This document shows positions 45,115 to 58,098 of a DNA stretch of 64,000 bases, piece by piece. The position numbers were made by a program, and so were the translations under genes. Every line of letters starts with the position of its first letter. Position 1 is the first letter of the stretch. The notes beneath the pieces were generated by a model, which was not told the DNA's origin, ran no database searches, and was given only the letters and a program-made list of their open reading frames with translations. Source of the DNA: Rhodoferax sp. OV413 (GTDB taxonomy: Bacteria; Pseudomonadota; Gammaproteobacteria; Burkholderiales; Burkholderiaceae_C); the NCBI RefSeq assembly GCF_900104385.1, contig NZ_FNJA01000003.1:372001-436000 (forward strand), written 5' to 3'.

Positions 45115-45617
45115 CAAATCATTCCATATTGTTCAAACACATCGCGCCACGCGGCCAGCTTGCGCGCAAAACTCCAGCTGGCATTGGCCGGACTGGTGGA
45201 TGGCAGGCGGACGGTGGGCAGGCCCAGCTCGGCCAGTTGGTCGGCGTGGCGAAAACTCTCGGCCCCATTGTGCGCGACGGCCTGCAGCCCGGGACAGCGC
45301 TGGCGCAGGGCGGCGAAATCATTTACCTCGGCTTTACGGATCTGCGCGTCCAGGCTGCCCTCGCGCTCGCAGCTGGCGTACACATCCCACAGACCCAGGC
45401 CTTTGGAGAGCATCCAGTTGCTACGGTATTCATAGCTTCCTGCGCAGATCGTGTCTGCGTCAGCGGCATAAATGGCACTTAATATGCGCCAGAACTGGTT
45501 CTGCTTATGGCCGTAATACTGCTGGGCCGCCAGCGAGGCCGCACCGGGAAAGCTGCCCAGCACCACCAGCCGGGTATCGGCCGACACCAGCGGCGGCAAG
45601 CCGACCAGCCGGCTCAT
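45114..45617 (-). CDS. DNA-deoxyinosine glycosylase (MUG-like uracil-DNA glycosylase superfamily)
   Basis: A 167-residue protein with the superfamily start LVVLGSFPGAASLAAQQYYG (the GSxPG loop), HKQNQFWRIL, GLWDVYASCEREGSLDAQIR and the later LPSTSPANASWSF, which is the motif-2 loop with the SPAN sequence. Removes hypoxanthine or related damaged bases from DNA. It overlaps tatD by 4 bp. Residues about 48-63 (AADADTICAG) are encoded by a palindromic repeat copy. Confidence 0.87.
   Translation of the reverse strand: MSRLVGLPPLVSADTRLVVLGSFPGAASLAAQQYYGHKQNQFWRILSAIYAADADTICAGSYEYRSNWMLSKGLGLWDVYASCEREGSLDAQIRKAEVNDFAALRQRCPGLQAVAHNGAESFRHADQLAELGLPTVRLPSTSPANASWSFARKLAAWRDVFEQYGMI
45428..45476 (+). 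repeat. Palindromic repeat family I, copy within the DNA glycosylase gene
   Basis: TATTCATAGCTTCCTGCGCA then GATCGTGTCTGCGTCAGCGG. CGCAGA and TCTGCG form the palindrome; the head matches the copy at 57838 (AATAGCTTCCTGCGCAGG) closely. Frame kept. Confidence 0.7.
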
Positions 45618-46465
45618 ACGGCCAAGGCCTGCAAACGCGGCAAGGCGGCCAGTGCATTGCGGGTGGTCGCCGCCTCGACCTCGTCCACCGCCACGCCGCG
45701 CAGCCCGGCCAGCACCGCGCCAATGCGCGGCAGTTCCACCGGCGAGTTGATGCCCTGGGCCTGGCCCGCCGCGCGCTGGGCGGCGGTGGCGTACAGCCAG
45801 TGTGGTGGGATGTCGGGCGCGTCGGTCTCCAGCACCAGCGCGTCCAGCGGCAGGCTGCTGGCCAGTCGCCGCAGCTGGTTCGCCGCATCGAAGGTCATGG
45901 CGCCGCCAAAGCCCAGCTTCAGCCCTAAATCGATAAAGGCCTGGGCCTGTTGCGGGCTGCCGTTGAAGGCGTGGGCAATGCCCAGCCAGCGGCCGCCCGG
46001 CCCAGCCACGGCGCGCAAATGCTTGAGCACATGGTCGGCGCTGCGGCGCACATGCAGGATCACCGGCAGGCCGTGCTTCTTGGCCAGCTTCAACTGGGCG
46101 CGGTAGAACAGCTGCTGGCGCGCCAGCATGGCCGGCTCTTGCAGCGTGGGCACAAAGTAGTCGAGCCCGATCTCGCCCACCGCCACCAGCCGCGGGTCAT
46201 CGCGGTGCGCGGTCAGCGCCTGGTCCAGCAGGTCCAGATCGCCGTCCTGGGCGCGCGGCACGAACAGCGGGTGGATGCCCAGTGCATACGCGTCTTGGGT
46301 GCGATGGGCCAGCAGCCGCACCGTGTCGAAGTTGCTGGCCATCACGCCCTGCAGCACGCACAACGCTACATTTTCAATAGCTGCTTGCGCACGCAGATCC
46401 AGTGCCAGAGCATGGTTGGGTCCAAATTCCGGGGCATCCAGATGGCAGTGCGTGTCGATCCACAT
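45614..46465 (-). CDS. tatD: TatD-family metal-dependent DNase
   Basis: A 283-residue TIM-barrel hydrolase: MWIDTHCHLDAPEFGP has the HxH metal site, VAVGEIGLDYF the Glu, ILHVRRSADHVLKHLRAV and GIAHAFNGSPQQAQAFIDLG the histidines, and LVLETDAPDIPPHW the last Asp. Family members have DNase and deacylase activities in repair. Residues about 19-32 (ALALDLRAQAAIE) come from a repeat copy. The 46.5-kb MITE lies 40 bp upstream of its start and could affect its promoter. Confidence 0.9.
   Translation of the reverse strand: MWIDTHCHLDAPEFGPNHALALDLRAQAAIENVALCVLQGVMASNFDTVRLLAHRTQDAYALGIHPLFVPRAQDGDLDLLDQALTAHRDDPRLVAVGEIGLDYFVPTLQEPAMLARQQLFYRAQLKLAKKHGLPVILHVRRSADHVLKHLRAVAGPGGRWLGIAHAFNGSPQQAQAFIDLGLKLGFGGAMTFDAANQLRRLASSLPLDALVLETDAPDIPPHWLYATAAQRAAGQAQGINSPVELPRIGAVLAGLRGVAVDEVEAATTRNALAALPRLQALAV
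46368..46410 (+). repeat. Palindromic repeat family I, copy within tatD
   Basis: CATTTTCAATAGCTGCTTGC then GCACGCAGATCCAGTGCCAG, with AATAGCTGC head and GTGCCAGAG tail. Antisense to tatD; frame open. Confidence 0.65.
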
Positions 46466-46505
46466 AGTGCGTGGACTTTAACGCCAGCCAGCAAGCGCGA
46501 CTAAG

Positions 46506-46771
46506 AACGTGTTCAAGGTCTTTTTGGGGCCGCGTTGGGGTGCAATCGGGATGAGTTGGTTGTCGGAGACCGCAACATGGGCTCCCTGCCCATGCAAGGG
46601 CTACGGCAGACAAATCGCCCGATTTCACCCCAACCCGAAGGGCAGGTACATTTTCGGGCGCTCTGCGTCGTTACAAAACCAGCCAAGGCAGAAGCCTTGG
46701 CTTGGGTTTTGCGCCTAGCAGCGCATCCCGAAAAGATACCTGCGCGGCCCCAAAAAGACCTTGAACACGTT
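46506..46771. mobile_element. MITE-like element with 29-bp perfect terminal inverted repeats
   Basis: The ends are exact inverse copies: AACGTGTTCAAGGTCTTTTT plus GGGGCCGCG at 46506-46534, and its reverse complement at 46743-46771. Both ends are flanked by CTAAG (46501-46505 and 46772-46776), a 5-bp target duplication. Inside, GTTGGGGTG.AATCGGG (46534-46550) pairs with CCCGATT.CACCCCAAC (46618-46634), and CCAAGG...CCTTGG forms a hairpin near 46687-46704. There is no transposase; it would need one in trans. The right-hand CTAAG supplies the TAG stop of the FeeM-PilZ gene. Confidence 0.85.
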
Positions 46772-48184
46772 CTAAGGCCGGCGGTCGGTGTCGTCGAACT
46801 CGACGCCGTCCAGGTACTGCGGCGCGGTGGTGGCATCGAAGTCAGGCTGGTGGCCCATCAGGAACAGGCTGGCGTTGTCCAGGTCTTTGGCGGTGATGCC
46901 CGACTGCAGCGCGGTGACGAACTTGCGCCAGGCCAGGTCGGGCTCGGCCAGCTTGAAGCCGTAGTAGTGCTCGTCGCCACGCGCCTCGCTGCGCACCGCC
47001 ATCACCTGCAGGCTGGACGCCTCGGAGGCACCCAGCTGGATCTGCGCAGGAGACCAGATGAACAGCGGCAAGCGCGACCGGGAATGGGCCTGGAAGCCGT
47101 CGTCTGACAGCTCGACCAGCTGCAGCTCCACGGAGCGGGCATCGGCGCCGCTGCCCACCGCCAGCTGGCCGCGGCACTTGAGCGAATAGCGCTGGTGCTG
47201 GCGCAAGCCGCCACCCGGCGCATCCGACGCAGGCACCGGAGGGATCACGGCCTTGTATTCGGGCAGGTTGTAGATCGAGTCGAGCAGAATCTTCTCGCGC
47301 TCGCTGAGCTTCTTGAAGACCTGGGTGCGCTGGTTGAAGAAGTAATCCAGCATAGCCGGCGTCATCACCGGGTCGTTGGTGGTGAAATACCGGCGGGTCG
47401 GCAAGATAATATTTTTAATCCGGCTTTTAATAAAATAAAAATACAGATCTTTTTTCTTTTTCTTGCCTGAATATACTTTCTTAAATATGAGAGGAACGGT
47501 CGTCAAATTCAAACTCGCACCCACGGCCGGCGCCCCGTTGGCAAAATCGTATTCCTGTACCTCATGCGCCTGCAGCCGCTTGAAGAACAGCAGCGACTCG
47601 TACATCTCGATCCGGTCGGGGTTGACCGCGATCACCAAATGGACGGTATCAAAGAAGGTGCTGCAGTACTGGTACATGAACTTCATCAGCGGGAACAGGA
47701 TCGCCCCCCCGGTCTTGCGGAAGTTGGGGTGCACCGCCAGCGCCGACACCTCGGCAATCTTGCCCTTCTCGGCATGGATATCGCTCAGGTCGAAGATCGC
47801 CTGCAGCGGAAAACCAAACGCGCTTTGCCGTATCAGCGAAATCGTGCCCACCACCTCGCCATCGAACTTGGCGCACAGCGTGGTGGTGGTAGGCAGCGCG
47901 TGGTAGATGGTAGCGCGCAGGCCTGAGGGGTCGGGCTTCATGAATCCGCTGGCCACATAGGCGTCGTGCAGCAGTTTGAAGCAGGCTTCCAGCTCGTCCT
48001 GGGTGTCGGCAATCTTCAGCACCAGGCGCTCGTCAGGGTGCAGGTCGCAATTAACAAACGAACGGTAAATCGAGAAACGGATTTTCCGGGGCAGAAACGC
48101 AATCGCCTTGCGCAGCCCCTGGTGCAGCCCCTTGCGCACTTTTTTGCGCAACGGAATGGCGTGCGTATTCTGCAAGGTGGTCAT
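46772..48184 (-). CDS. FeeM-like N-acyl amino acid synthase domain fused to PilZ domain
   Basis: A 470-residue protein. The N-terminal basic segment is followed by a GNAT-fold FeeM-type domain (about 55-245): FKLLHDAYVASGFMKPDPSG, CAKFDGEVVGTISLIRQS, KGKIAEVSALAVHPNFRKTG and VHLVIAVNPDRIEMYESLLF. FeeM-type enzymes join fatty acyl chains to amino acids. The C-terminal part (about 340-455) resembles PilZ: RQHQRY gives RxxxR and VELSDDGFQAHS gives [D/N/E]xSxxG, the c-di-GMP-binding motif. An acyltransferase controlled by c-di-GMP is a reasonable inference. Stop codon lies in the MITE target duplication. Confidence 0.75.
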   Translation of the reverse strand: MTTLQNTHAIPLRKKVRKGLHQGLRKAIAFLPRKIRFSIYRSFVNCDLHPDERLVLKIADTQDELEACFKLLHDAYVASGFMKPDPSGLRATIYHALPTTTTLCAKFDGEVVGTISLIRQSAFGFPLQAIFDLSDIHAEKGKIAEVSALAVHPNFRKTGGAILFPLMKFMYQYCSTFFDTVHLVIAVNPDRIEMYESLLFFKRLQAHEVQEYDFANGAPAVGASLNLTTVPLIFKKVYSGKKKKKDLYFYFIKSRIKNIILPTRRYFTTNDPVMTPAMLDYFFNQRTQVFKKLSEREKILLDSIYNLPEYKAVIPPVPASDAPGGGLRQHQRYSLKCRGQLAVGSGADARSVELQLVELSDDGFQAHSRSRLPLFIWSPAQIQLGASEASSLQVMAVRSEARGDEHYYGFKLAEPDLAWRKFVTALQSGITAKDLDNASLFLMGHQPDFDATTAPQYLDGVEFDDTDRRP

Positions 48185-48356
48185 GGCTTTACGCCTTGAC
48201 CTTGCCCGATCGCAACGCCCGTTTTATCTATTAACAATCCCAGCCCCCAAGCCATTTAAACAAAATAATCGATGATGGCTTTTATTTCAATACCACACAT
48301 TATTTTACCAAAGCCGTCCCATACAGCCGTCCCACAGCAAATACATAATCTCACAC
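48185..48356. promoter_or_regulatory. Divergent intergenic region, AT-richer than average
   Basis: 172 bp between the FeeM-PilZ gene (minus) and the secreted hydrolase (plus). It contains AT-rich tracts such as TTTAAACAAAATAATCGATG and GGCTTTTATTTCAATACC, presumably both promoters. No clear repeats or operators were found. Confidence 0.4.
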
Positions 48357-49376
48357 ATGAATACCCACAGCCTGCTTTCATGGTTTCTGAAAATGCTTTG
48401 CAGTGCGCTGCTGGCAACTTCGGCGGCCATCCTGCCGGCCTGGGCCGGCGATTGCGGCGGCCCATCCGCCTGCTACCTGGGCTTTACGCCTGCCGGGCAG
48501 GCCGGGAGCCTGCACTACTTTGTGTCGCAAGACCCCGCCAGCCCCGGCGACCCTAACGCAGTCTTGATCGCGGTGCACGGCCATCCGCGCGATGCCCTTG
48601 GCAGCTTTGCGGCTGCCTGGCAGGCGGTGCAGCAGGCCGGTGCCGGCGCGCGCACGCTAGTGGTCGCACCGCTGTTCCAGGTGGCCAATACCGACGCAGG
48701 CCACTGCCGCAGCACCGGCGTGCCCAGCGCCGAGGCCGGCGACCTGCTGTGGACCTGCGCTTCCTGGATCGCCGGCGAGCCGGCCCGCGGCAGCCCGCTG
48801 ACTTCGTTTGCCGCCATGGATGCGCTGGTGCGCGAGCTGCTGCAGCGTTGGCCCGGCTTGCGCACGGTCACGGTGGCCGGGTTTTCTGCGGGTGCGCAAA
48901 TGGTGCAGCACTACGTCGGCTTTGCCACCCTGCCACCGCCCGGCGTGGTGCTGCGCTACGTGGTGGCGGCGCCCGGCAGCTGGCTGTACTTCGACCCGGT
49001 CTGGCCGGCCGACACGGTGGCCGCCTGCCCCGCGGTGCAGCGCTGGAAGTACGGCACCCGGCAGCTGCCCGCCAGCCTGGGGCGCAGCCCGGCCGAGGCC
49101 CGTACCCGCTATGCCCAGGCCGACATCCACTACCTGGTAGGCGCGCTGGACAGCAGCGACGCTGCCGGCACTTTCTACAAAATCCTGGACAAGAACTGCG
49201 CCGCCCAGGCCCAGGGGCCGTACCGGCTGCAGCGCGCACAGGCCTATGCCGATTACGAGCGCCGCGTCTTGGCGCCGGAGCGGCAGCGCAGCCTGGTCAT
49301 CGTGCCCGGCTGCGCGCACGATGTGGCTTGTGTATTCCCCTCGGCTGCGGCGCGGGCCGCGCTGGTAGGCGGCTAG
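48357..49376 (+). CDS. Secreted alpha/beta hydrolase
   Basis: A 339-residue protein with a signal peptide (about 1-30, ATSAAILPAWA/GDC). The fold shows LIAVHGHPRDALGSFAAAW (oxyanion), the nucleophile TVAGFSAGAQMVQHYVG (GFSAG), an acid near LVGALDSSD and the catalytic His in IVPGCAHDVACVF. Several cysteines (GDCGGPSACY, CRSTG, CASW) suggest disulfides. Resembles exported esterase/PHB-depolymerase-like hydrolases. Its 3' end overlaps the convergent VTT gene by 4 bp. Confidence 0.8.
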   Translation: MNTHSLLSWFLKMLCSALLATSAAILPAWAGDCGGPSACYLGFTPAGQAGSLHYFVSQDPASPGDPNAVLIAVHGHPRDALGSFAAAWQAVQQAGAGARTLVVAPLFQVANTDAGHCRSTGVPSAEAGDLLWTCASWIAGEPARGSPLTSFAAMDALVRELLQRWPGLRTVTVAGFSAGAQMVQHYVGFATLPPPGVVLRYVVAAPGSWLYFDPVWPADTVAACPAVQRWKYGTRQLPASLGRSPAEARTRYAQADIHYLVGALDSSDAAGTFYKILDKNCAAQAQGPYRLQRAQAYADYERRVLAPERQRSLVIVPGCAHDVACVFPSAAARAALVGG

Positions 49377-50031
49377 CGCAACCAGCGGCGCAGCGCCCAG
49401 GCGCCCAGCACCAGCAGCCCCAGCGTGAGCAGCACGATGGCGATGGCCAGCGGCCCGGGCTGGCGCAGCGCGGCAATGATCTGCTGCATGAAGAACGCCA
49501 TCACCAGGGTGCTGGGCGCCATGCCCAGCGCCGTGCCCAGCAGCATGTCGCGCAGCCGGATGTGCGTGGCCCCGGCCACCATGTTGGCAATGGCAAACGG
49601 CGCCACCGGCACCATGCGTATGGCAATCACCGCCAGCACGCCGCGTTCGGCCAGCCGGCGGCTGACCGCATTCACCCGCGCACCGCCCAGGCGCTGCAGC
49701 ACCTCGCGCCCCAGCAAGCGGCCCAGGCCGTAGCTCGCGCCCGCCCCCAGCAAGGCCCCGGCCAGCGTGCAGCCCACGCCGGCCCAGGGGCCGAAGGCCA
49801 CCAGGGTCACCAGGGTCAAAAAGGACAAGGGCACGGCCAGGGTACTGGCCAGCGCAAAGCCGGCCACCGCCGCCACCGGACCAAACGACTGGCCCAGCTG
49901 CTGCAGGCCGGCGACGATGCGGTCCACGTCCAGCCAGGCCCGCAGCGGCGACGCGCTCCAGGCAATCGCCAGGCCCAGCACGGCCACCCCCAACAGCACC
50001 AGCCACAGCAGCCGCCAACGCAGGGACGGGT

Positions 50032-50035
<4 letters not shown>
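49373..50035 (-). CDS. TVP38/TMEM64 (VTT) family membrane protein
   Basis: A 220-residue membrane protein with about six helices. The VTT/SNARE-assoc core is AVPLSFLTLVTLVAFGPWAG, LGAGASYGLGRLLGRE and AVIAIRMVPVAPFAIANMVA-GA. Related proteins (DedA group, eukaryotic TMEM41B/VMP1) act as lipid scramblases or flippases. Its ATG overlaps the NRPS stop by 4 bp, so it is translated together with the NRPS; a role in moving the lipid-like product is a possible inference. Confidence 0.85.
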
Positions 50036-53858
<3,823 letters not shown>

Positions 53859-53871
<13 letters not shown>

Positions 53872-55646
53872 GTGGCAATCTTCTCCATCGCATGGCGGTA
53901 ACCCACCTCGACAATCTCATCGGCACGGCGGTAAGCCATCAGCGAAAAATCGGCCACCGGTGGCTCCAGATAGTGGTCAGCCTGGGCCCGGGTGGTGGCG
54001 CGCTGGTTCAGGCCGCCGATATGGCCGGCGCGGTAAAGGATTTCGGCAATCCCCGGCTGGCTGTGCGCCCCGCGCGAAAAATAGCCCTTCAACTTGCTGC
54101 GCACCGACAGCCGCTGCAGCCGCGGGTCGACGCCCATGTCTTCCCGCACGTCGACATCGATGGCGATGACCGTGCCGTTGCCGCGCCGCTTCTCCAGCGG
54201 CACGCCCAGGCGCATGCGCATCGCGTCGACCGGCACGTTTTCCAGGATCGCGCCGTCCACCAGCAGCTGGCCCTGGTGCAGCACTGGCGGAAACAGGCCG
54301 GCCGGCGAATTGCTGGCCAGCACCGCGCGCCACAGCGGCCCGCTGTCCTGCACCGTGGTGCGGGCCGTGGTCAGGTTGCAGGCCGCGGCGAAGTACGGGG
54401 TCCACAGCGCATCCACCTGGGTGTCGCCAAACATGCGGTGCAGATCGCGCGCCACGCGGCGGCCCGAGACCAGGGAAATGATGGGCAGGGTCAGCCATTC
54501 GCCGCCCTCGGCGAACTTGCGGGTCTGCTCGCGGATGCTGTCCAGCGGCAAGCCGCAGGCGTATTGCGCACCGATCAGCGCGCCCATGCTGTTGCCGCCC
54601 ACCAGGTCGACTGGAATCTTGGCCTCCTGCAATGCCCGCAGCACGCCCAGATGGGCAAAGCCCCGGGCACCGCCGCCCCCCAGCACCAAGCCCACAGCCC
54701 GGCCGGTCAGAAAGCGCGCCAGGCGTGCATAGTCGCCATCCTGCTGGCGGCGCAGCGGGTAGATGCGCTCCAGCGTACGGCCTACGCGCCAGGGCCCGGT
54801 GGCCTGGGGTTGCGTGGCCGTGGCCGCATGCAGCAGCACCAGGTGCTGGCGCTTCATCTGGACGCCGGGCTGGCTGGCCAGGTCCAGCTCCAAAGCACTG
54901 GGCACGGCAGACGCGCCGGCATCGGCCACCCACACCACCTGGTCGGCCTGGCGCAAGGCCCGCCGGGTCCAGGAAGACGGTGAAGAAGGAGAAGACGGTC
55001 CGCCATCGGCCTCCAGCACCAGGTAGTCGTAGGCTTCTTCCAGCGCATCGAAGCGGTCCTCGGCGGCGCCCGCCACGGGGGTGACGTGGTGCACCCGGCC
55101 CAGCCGGCCCAGGGCTTGGGCCAGGCCGCGCGCCACCTCGGCCGCGCCGGTGCTGCCCGGCAAAGGCAGCACCACGAAGGCATGGGCCTGGTGGCGTTGC
55201 AGCACCCGCGCAGTGTGGCGCAGTTGGTCAAAAATGGCTTGCGAAAACACCCGGTTCACGGCCAACGGCTGGCGCAACAGCAGGGTTTCGAAATGGCTGC
55301 GGTGCAGCACCGCCAGGATGGAATCGCGCACCGCGCTGACATCGGCGGTGCGCGGCTGCTGCAGCACCATGCCCACTTCGCCCACGCTGTCGCCGGAGCG
55401 GATTTCGTTGTACAGCAGCAAGCCGCTCTCGGCACTGCGGCGCGACACGCGCAGGCGCCCGGTGAGCACGAAGAACATGCTTTCGGCCGGTGCGCCTTCT
55501 TGGAACACCATGCTGCCACCAGGTACGTCCTGGCGCTCCAGCAGCTGGGCCAGGTCGTGCAGCACGGCTTCGTCCAGACTGCCGAACACCCGGCTGTCGC
55601 GCAGCACCCGGAGGGCCCGCCCGTAAAACTGCTCCTGACCTAGCAT
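53859..55646 (-). CDS. Cyclic-nucleotide-binding-domain patatin-like phospholipase (NTE/RssA-like)
   Basis: A 595-residue protein. The N-terminal cNMP-binding-like domain (about 15-135) reads VFGSLDEAVLHDLAQLLERQ and GGSMVFQEGAPAESMFFVLT-GRL. A middle region (about 140-300) has a degenerate nucleotide-binding appearance. The C-terminal patatin domain starts VGLVLGGGGARGFAHLGVLR (oxyanion glycines), has the nucleophile GGNSMGALIG (GxSxG as GNSMG; GTSAG is common) and the dyad Asp in LLVDGAILENVP. The ATG at 55646 follows GGAGTGGG. First gene of the patatin-NRPS-VTT operon. Confidence 0.9.
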
Positions 55647-55787
55647 GGACCCACTCCTGCGCTTTGCATGTGATGGCCCCCTGGCCTGCTGTCGATGGAC
55701 ACACAGCGCGCCGCTGCGCCGTGATCCCGATACAAAAATACACAATTCACCAGTGTACGTCCGCACAGGAATGGTGCAACAGCGGGT

Positions 55788-56510
55788 TTACAGAAGCGAA
55801 GCGTAGCCCGGGCTGACGGGCTGGGCCGTATCCAGCACGGCAAACTGTCCTTGGTTCAAACGCAAAGTACGGCCACAGCGGGCGGCCAGCGACTCGTCGT
55901 GGGTGACCAGCACAAAGGCCGTGCCCTGGTCGCGCGCCAGCTGCAGCATCAGGGCAAATACGCCGTCGGCGGTGCTGCGGTCCAGATTGCCAGTGGGTTC
56001 GTCGGCCAGCACGCAAGCCGGCTGGGCCACCAGGGCGCGGGCGATGGCCACGCGCTGGCGCTCGCCGCCGGACAGCTCGGCCGGCCGGTGGTGGATGCGC
56101 TCGCTCAGGCCTACGCTTGCTAGTATTTTGGTAGCTTGCTGCGCAGCCTCGGCGCGCGGCATACGCCGAATCCATAGCGGCATGGCAACGTTGTCCAGCG
56201 CGCTGAACTCGGGCAGCAGGTGGTGGAACTGGTAGACGAAACCCAGGTGCTGATTCCGCAGCTGGCCCTGCTCGGCCGGGCCCAGACTGGCCAGGTCCTG
56301 GCCATGCAGCAGCACCGAGCCGCTGGTCGGCGCGTCCAGCCCGCCCAGCAAATGCAGCAGCGTGCTCTTGCCGGAACCGGAGGCTCCCACGATAGCCACG
56401 GTCTCGCCGGCAAACACCTGCAGGTCCACGCCCTTGAGCACGGTCACATCAAGCCGGCCCTCAGAAAAGCGCTTGGTCAGGCCGTTGGCCTGGAGAACTA
56501 ACTTACTCAT
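55788..56510 (-). CDS. lolD: Lipoprotein-releasing ABC transporter ATP-binding protein
   Basis: A 240-residue ABC ATPase: Walker [22 protein letters not shown]-loop region [20 protein letters not shown], signature [17 protein letters not shown] and Walker [14 protein letters not shown]. The [14 protein letters not shown] pattern is typical of LolD, which drives release of outer-membrane lipoproteins to LolA. It overlaps the permease gene by 8 bp. Residues about 120-135 ([16 protein letters not shown]) lie on a partial repeat copy. Confidence 0.94.
   Translation of the reverse strand: MSKLVLQANGLTKRFSEGRLDVTVLKGVDLQVFAGETVAIVGASGSGKSTLLHLLGGLDAPTSGSVLLHGQDLASLGPAEQGQLRNQHLGFVYQFHHLLPEFSALDNVAMPLWIRRMPRAEAAQQATKILASVGLSERIHHRPAELSGGERQRVAIARALVAQPACVLADEPTGNLDRSTADGVFALMLQLARDQGTAFVLVTHDESLAARCGRTLRLNQGQFAVLDTAQPVSPGYASLL
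56108..56152 (+). repeat. Palindromic repeat family I, partial copy within lolD
   Basis: GCTAGTATTTTGGTAGCTTG then CTGCGCAGCCTCGGCGCGCG. Head TTTTGGTAGCT and CTGCGCAG match; the distal arm is lost. Confidence 0.45.
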
Positions 56511-57759
56511 ATCTCAGAGCCTCGGCAGGATTGACGCGGCTGGCGTGCCAGCTGGGATAGATAGTGGCCAGGAAGGCCAGGATCAGCGATATCACCGCGA
56601 TCGGCACGATGTCGGACTGCTGCGGCTCGCTCGGCATGCGGCTGATGAAGTACACCTCTTTGGGCAAGAAGCTGGCGTGGAACAGCTGCTCCAGCGCCGG
56701 CACGATGACGTCGATGTTGAAGGCGATGCCCAGGCCCAGCGCCAGGCCGGCGAAGGTGCCCATCACACCAACCATCGCGCCCTGCACCATGAAGATACCC
56801 ATGATGCTTTTCGGGCTCGCGCCCAGGGTGCGCAGGATGGCGATGTCGGCGCGCTTGTCGGTTACTGTCATCACCAAGGTACTGACCAGGTTGAACGCGG
56901 CCACGGCGACGATCAGGGTCAGGATGATGAACATCATGCGTTTTTCCAGCTCGACGGCGGCGAACCAGGTCTTGTTCTGCTGGGTCCAGTCGCGGATCAG
57001 CAGGTTGCCACTGAGGCTGTCAGCCAGCTGCTGCGCCACCTGGCGCGCCTGGTGTAGGTCCTGCAGGCGCACGCGGATGCCGGTCGGGCCTTCCAGGCGG
57101 AAGATGCGCGCCGCGTCGTCCATGTGCATCATCAGTAGCGCCGAGTCGTATTCAAAATGGCCGGAATCGAAGGTGCCGACCACCGTCATCTGCTTCAGCC
57201 GCGGCACCACGCCGGCCGGTGTCACCTGGCCACTGGGCGCGATCAGGGTCACCGGGTCGCCCTCGCGCACGCCCAGGCTGCGTGCCAGCTCGGCACCCAG
57301 CACCACGCCGAACTGGCCGGGCACCAGGCGCTCCATCACCGCCTTGGGCAAGGCCACGGCCAGGTCGGTAACCTCACCCTCGTGCGCCGGATCTATGCCC
57401 CGCACGATAGTGCCCTTCATGTCGTCACCGCGCGCCAGCAATGCCTGGCTTGCTATGAAAGGTGCTGCACCGATGACAGCCGGGTTGCGCTTCACCTCGG
57501 CCAGGGTCTTGGCCACATCGGGCAAGGCCTCGCCGTTCGGGGCGAACACCTCGATGTGTGCGACCACCGACAGCATGCGGTCGCGCACCTCTTTCTGGAA
57601 GCCGTTCATCACGCTGAGCACGATGATCAGCGCCGCCACGCCGAGGGCAATGCCAAGCATGGAGACGCCGGAGATAAAGGAGATGAAGCCGTTGCGCCGG
57701 GTGGCGCGGCCGGCCCGGGTGTAGCGCCAGCCCACCAAGAGTTCGTAGGGGATTTGCAT
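56503..57759 (-). CDS. lolC: Lipoprotein-releasing ABC transporter permease (LolC/LolE)
   Basis: A 418-residue protein with an N-terminal membrane helix (about 24-48, [20 protein letters not shown]), a large periplasmic domain (about 50-270) and three C-terminal helices. [16 protein letters not shown] is the family start and [20 protein letters not shown] the cytoplasmic coupling region; the end reads [18 protein letters not shown]. Only one permease gene is seen next to lolD, so it may form a homodimer or pair with an unlinked subunit. The ATG at 57759 is used. Confidence 0.92.
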   Translation of the reverse strand: MQIPYELLVGWRYTRAGRATRRNGFISFISGVSMLGIALGVAALIIVLSVMNGFQKEVRDRMLSVVAHIEVFAPNGEALPDVAKTLAEVKRNPAVIGAAPFIASQALLARGDDMKGTIVRGIDPAHEGEVTDLAVALPKAVMERLVPGQFGVVLGAELARSLGVREGDPVTLIAPSGQVTPAGVVPRLKQMTVVGTFDSGHFEYDSALLMMHMDDAARIFRLEGPTGIRVRLQDLHQARQVAQQLADSLSGNLLIRDWTQQNKTWFAAVELEKRMMFIILTLIVAVAAFNLVSTLVMTVTDKRADIAILRTLGASPKSIMGIFMVQGAMVGVMGTFAGLALGLGIAFNIDVIVPALEQLFHASFLPKEVYFISRMPSEPQQSDIVPIAVISLILAFLATIYPSWHASRVNPAEALRYE

Positions 57760-58098
57760 GGAGCGGTAGAGAGCGAAAACAGCGGCGATTGTGGCATTCC
57801 GCCTGCAAGGCCTGCTCGGCAAGGGCAATTTGCTATGCAAACAATAGCTTCCTGCGCAGGTAGTAGCTGCGCTAGAGGCCTAAAACACTTGAAATTTACC
57901 GCGCATTCCCACCGCGTTTTCTAAAGCACTGATACAAACTAAGTGCTTACCCTATAAGCCAAAAAAGTATCAGAGATGCGCGGCTTGCGCAGTAGTAAGC
58001 CCAGGGGTGGCTGGCTAAGCTACAGGCATTCGCACAGAGGATGCAGCAGGCTTAGGGTCTGCGCTCCGCTGCAACCATAACCACAGCCGGAGACCGTG
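57760..58098. promoter_or_regulatory. Gene-free region between lolC and the AraC-type regulator
   Basis: 339 bp. It holds a well-kept family I repeat (57838-57886) and, nearer the regulator, interlocked inverted repeats: AAGCACT (57924-57930) with AGTGCTT (57942-57948), and CTGATAC (57929-57935) with GTATCAG (57967-57973), with CCTATAAG (a possible -10) between them. These may be operators of the AraC protein. Nothing else is recognised. Confidence 0.5.
57838..57886 (+). repeat. Palindromic repeat family I, intergenic copy near lolC
   Basis: CAAACAATAGCTTCCTGCGC then AGGTAGTAGCTGCGCTAGAG and GCCTAAAA. One of the reference copies for the family: AATAGCT head, GCGCAGGT...GCTGCGC palindrome, TAGAGGCC tail. 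Confidence 0.8.

Noticed and set aside
46509-46836. Short open frames inside the 46.5-kb element on both strands
   Set aside because: They are read through inverted repeats, have no domain and no ribosome site; they are by-products of the element, not a transposase.
57440-57470. GCGCCAGCAATGCCTGGCTTGCTATGAAAGG in lolC as a repeat copy
   Set aside because: Some similarity to the reverse strand of family I, but too short and decayed to count with confidence.
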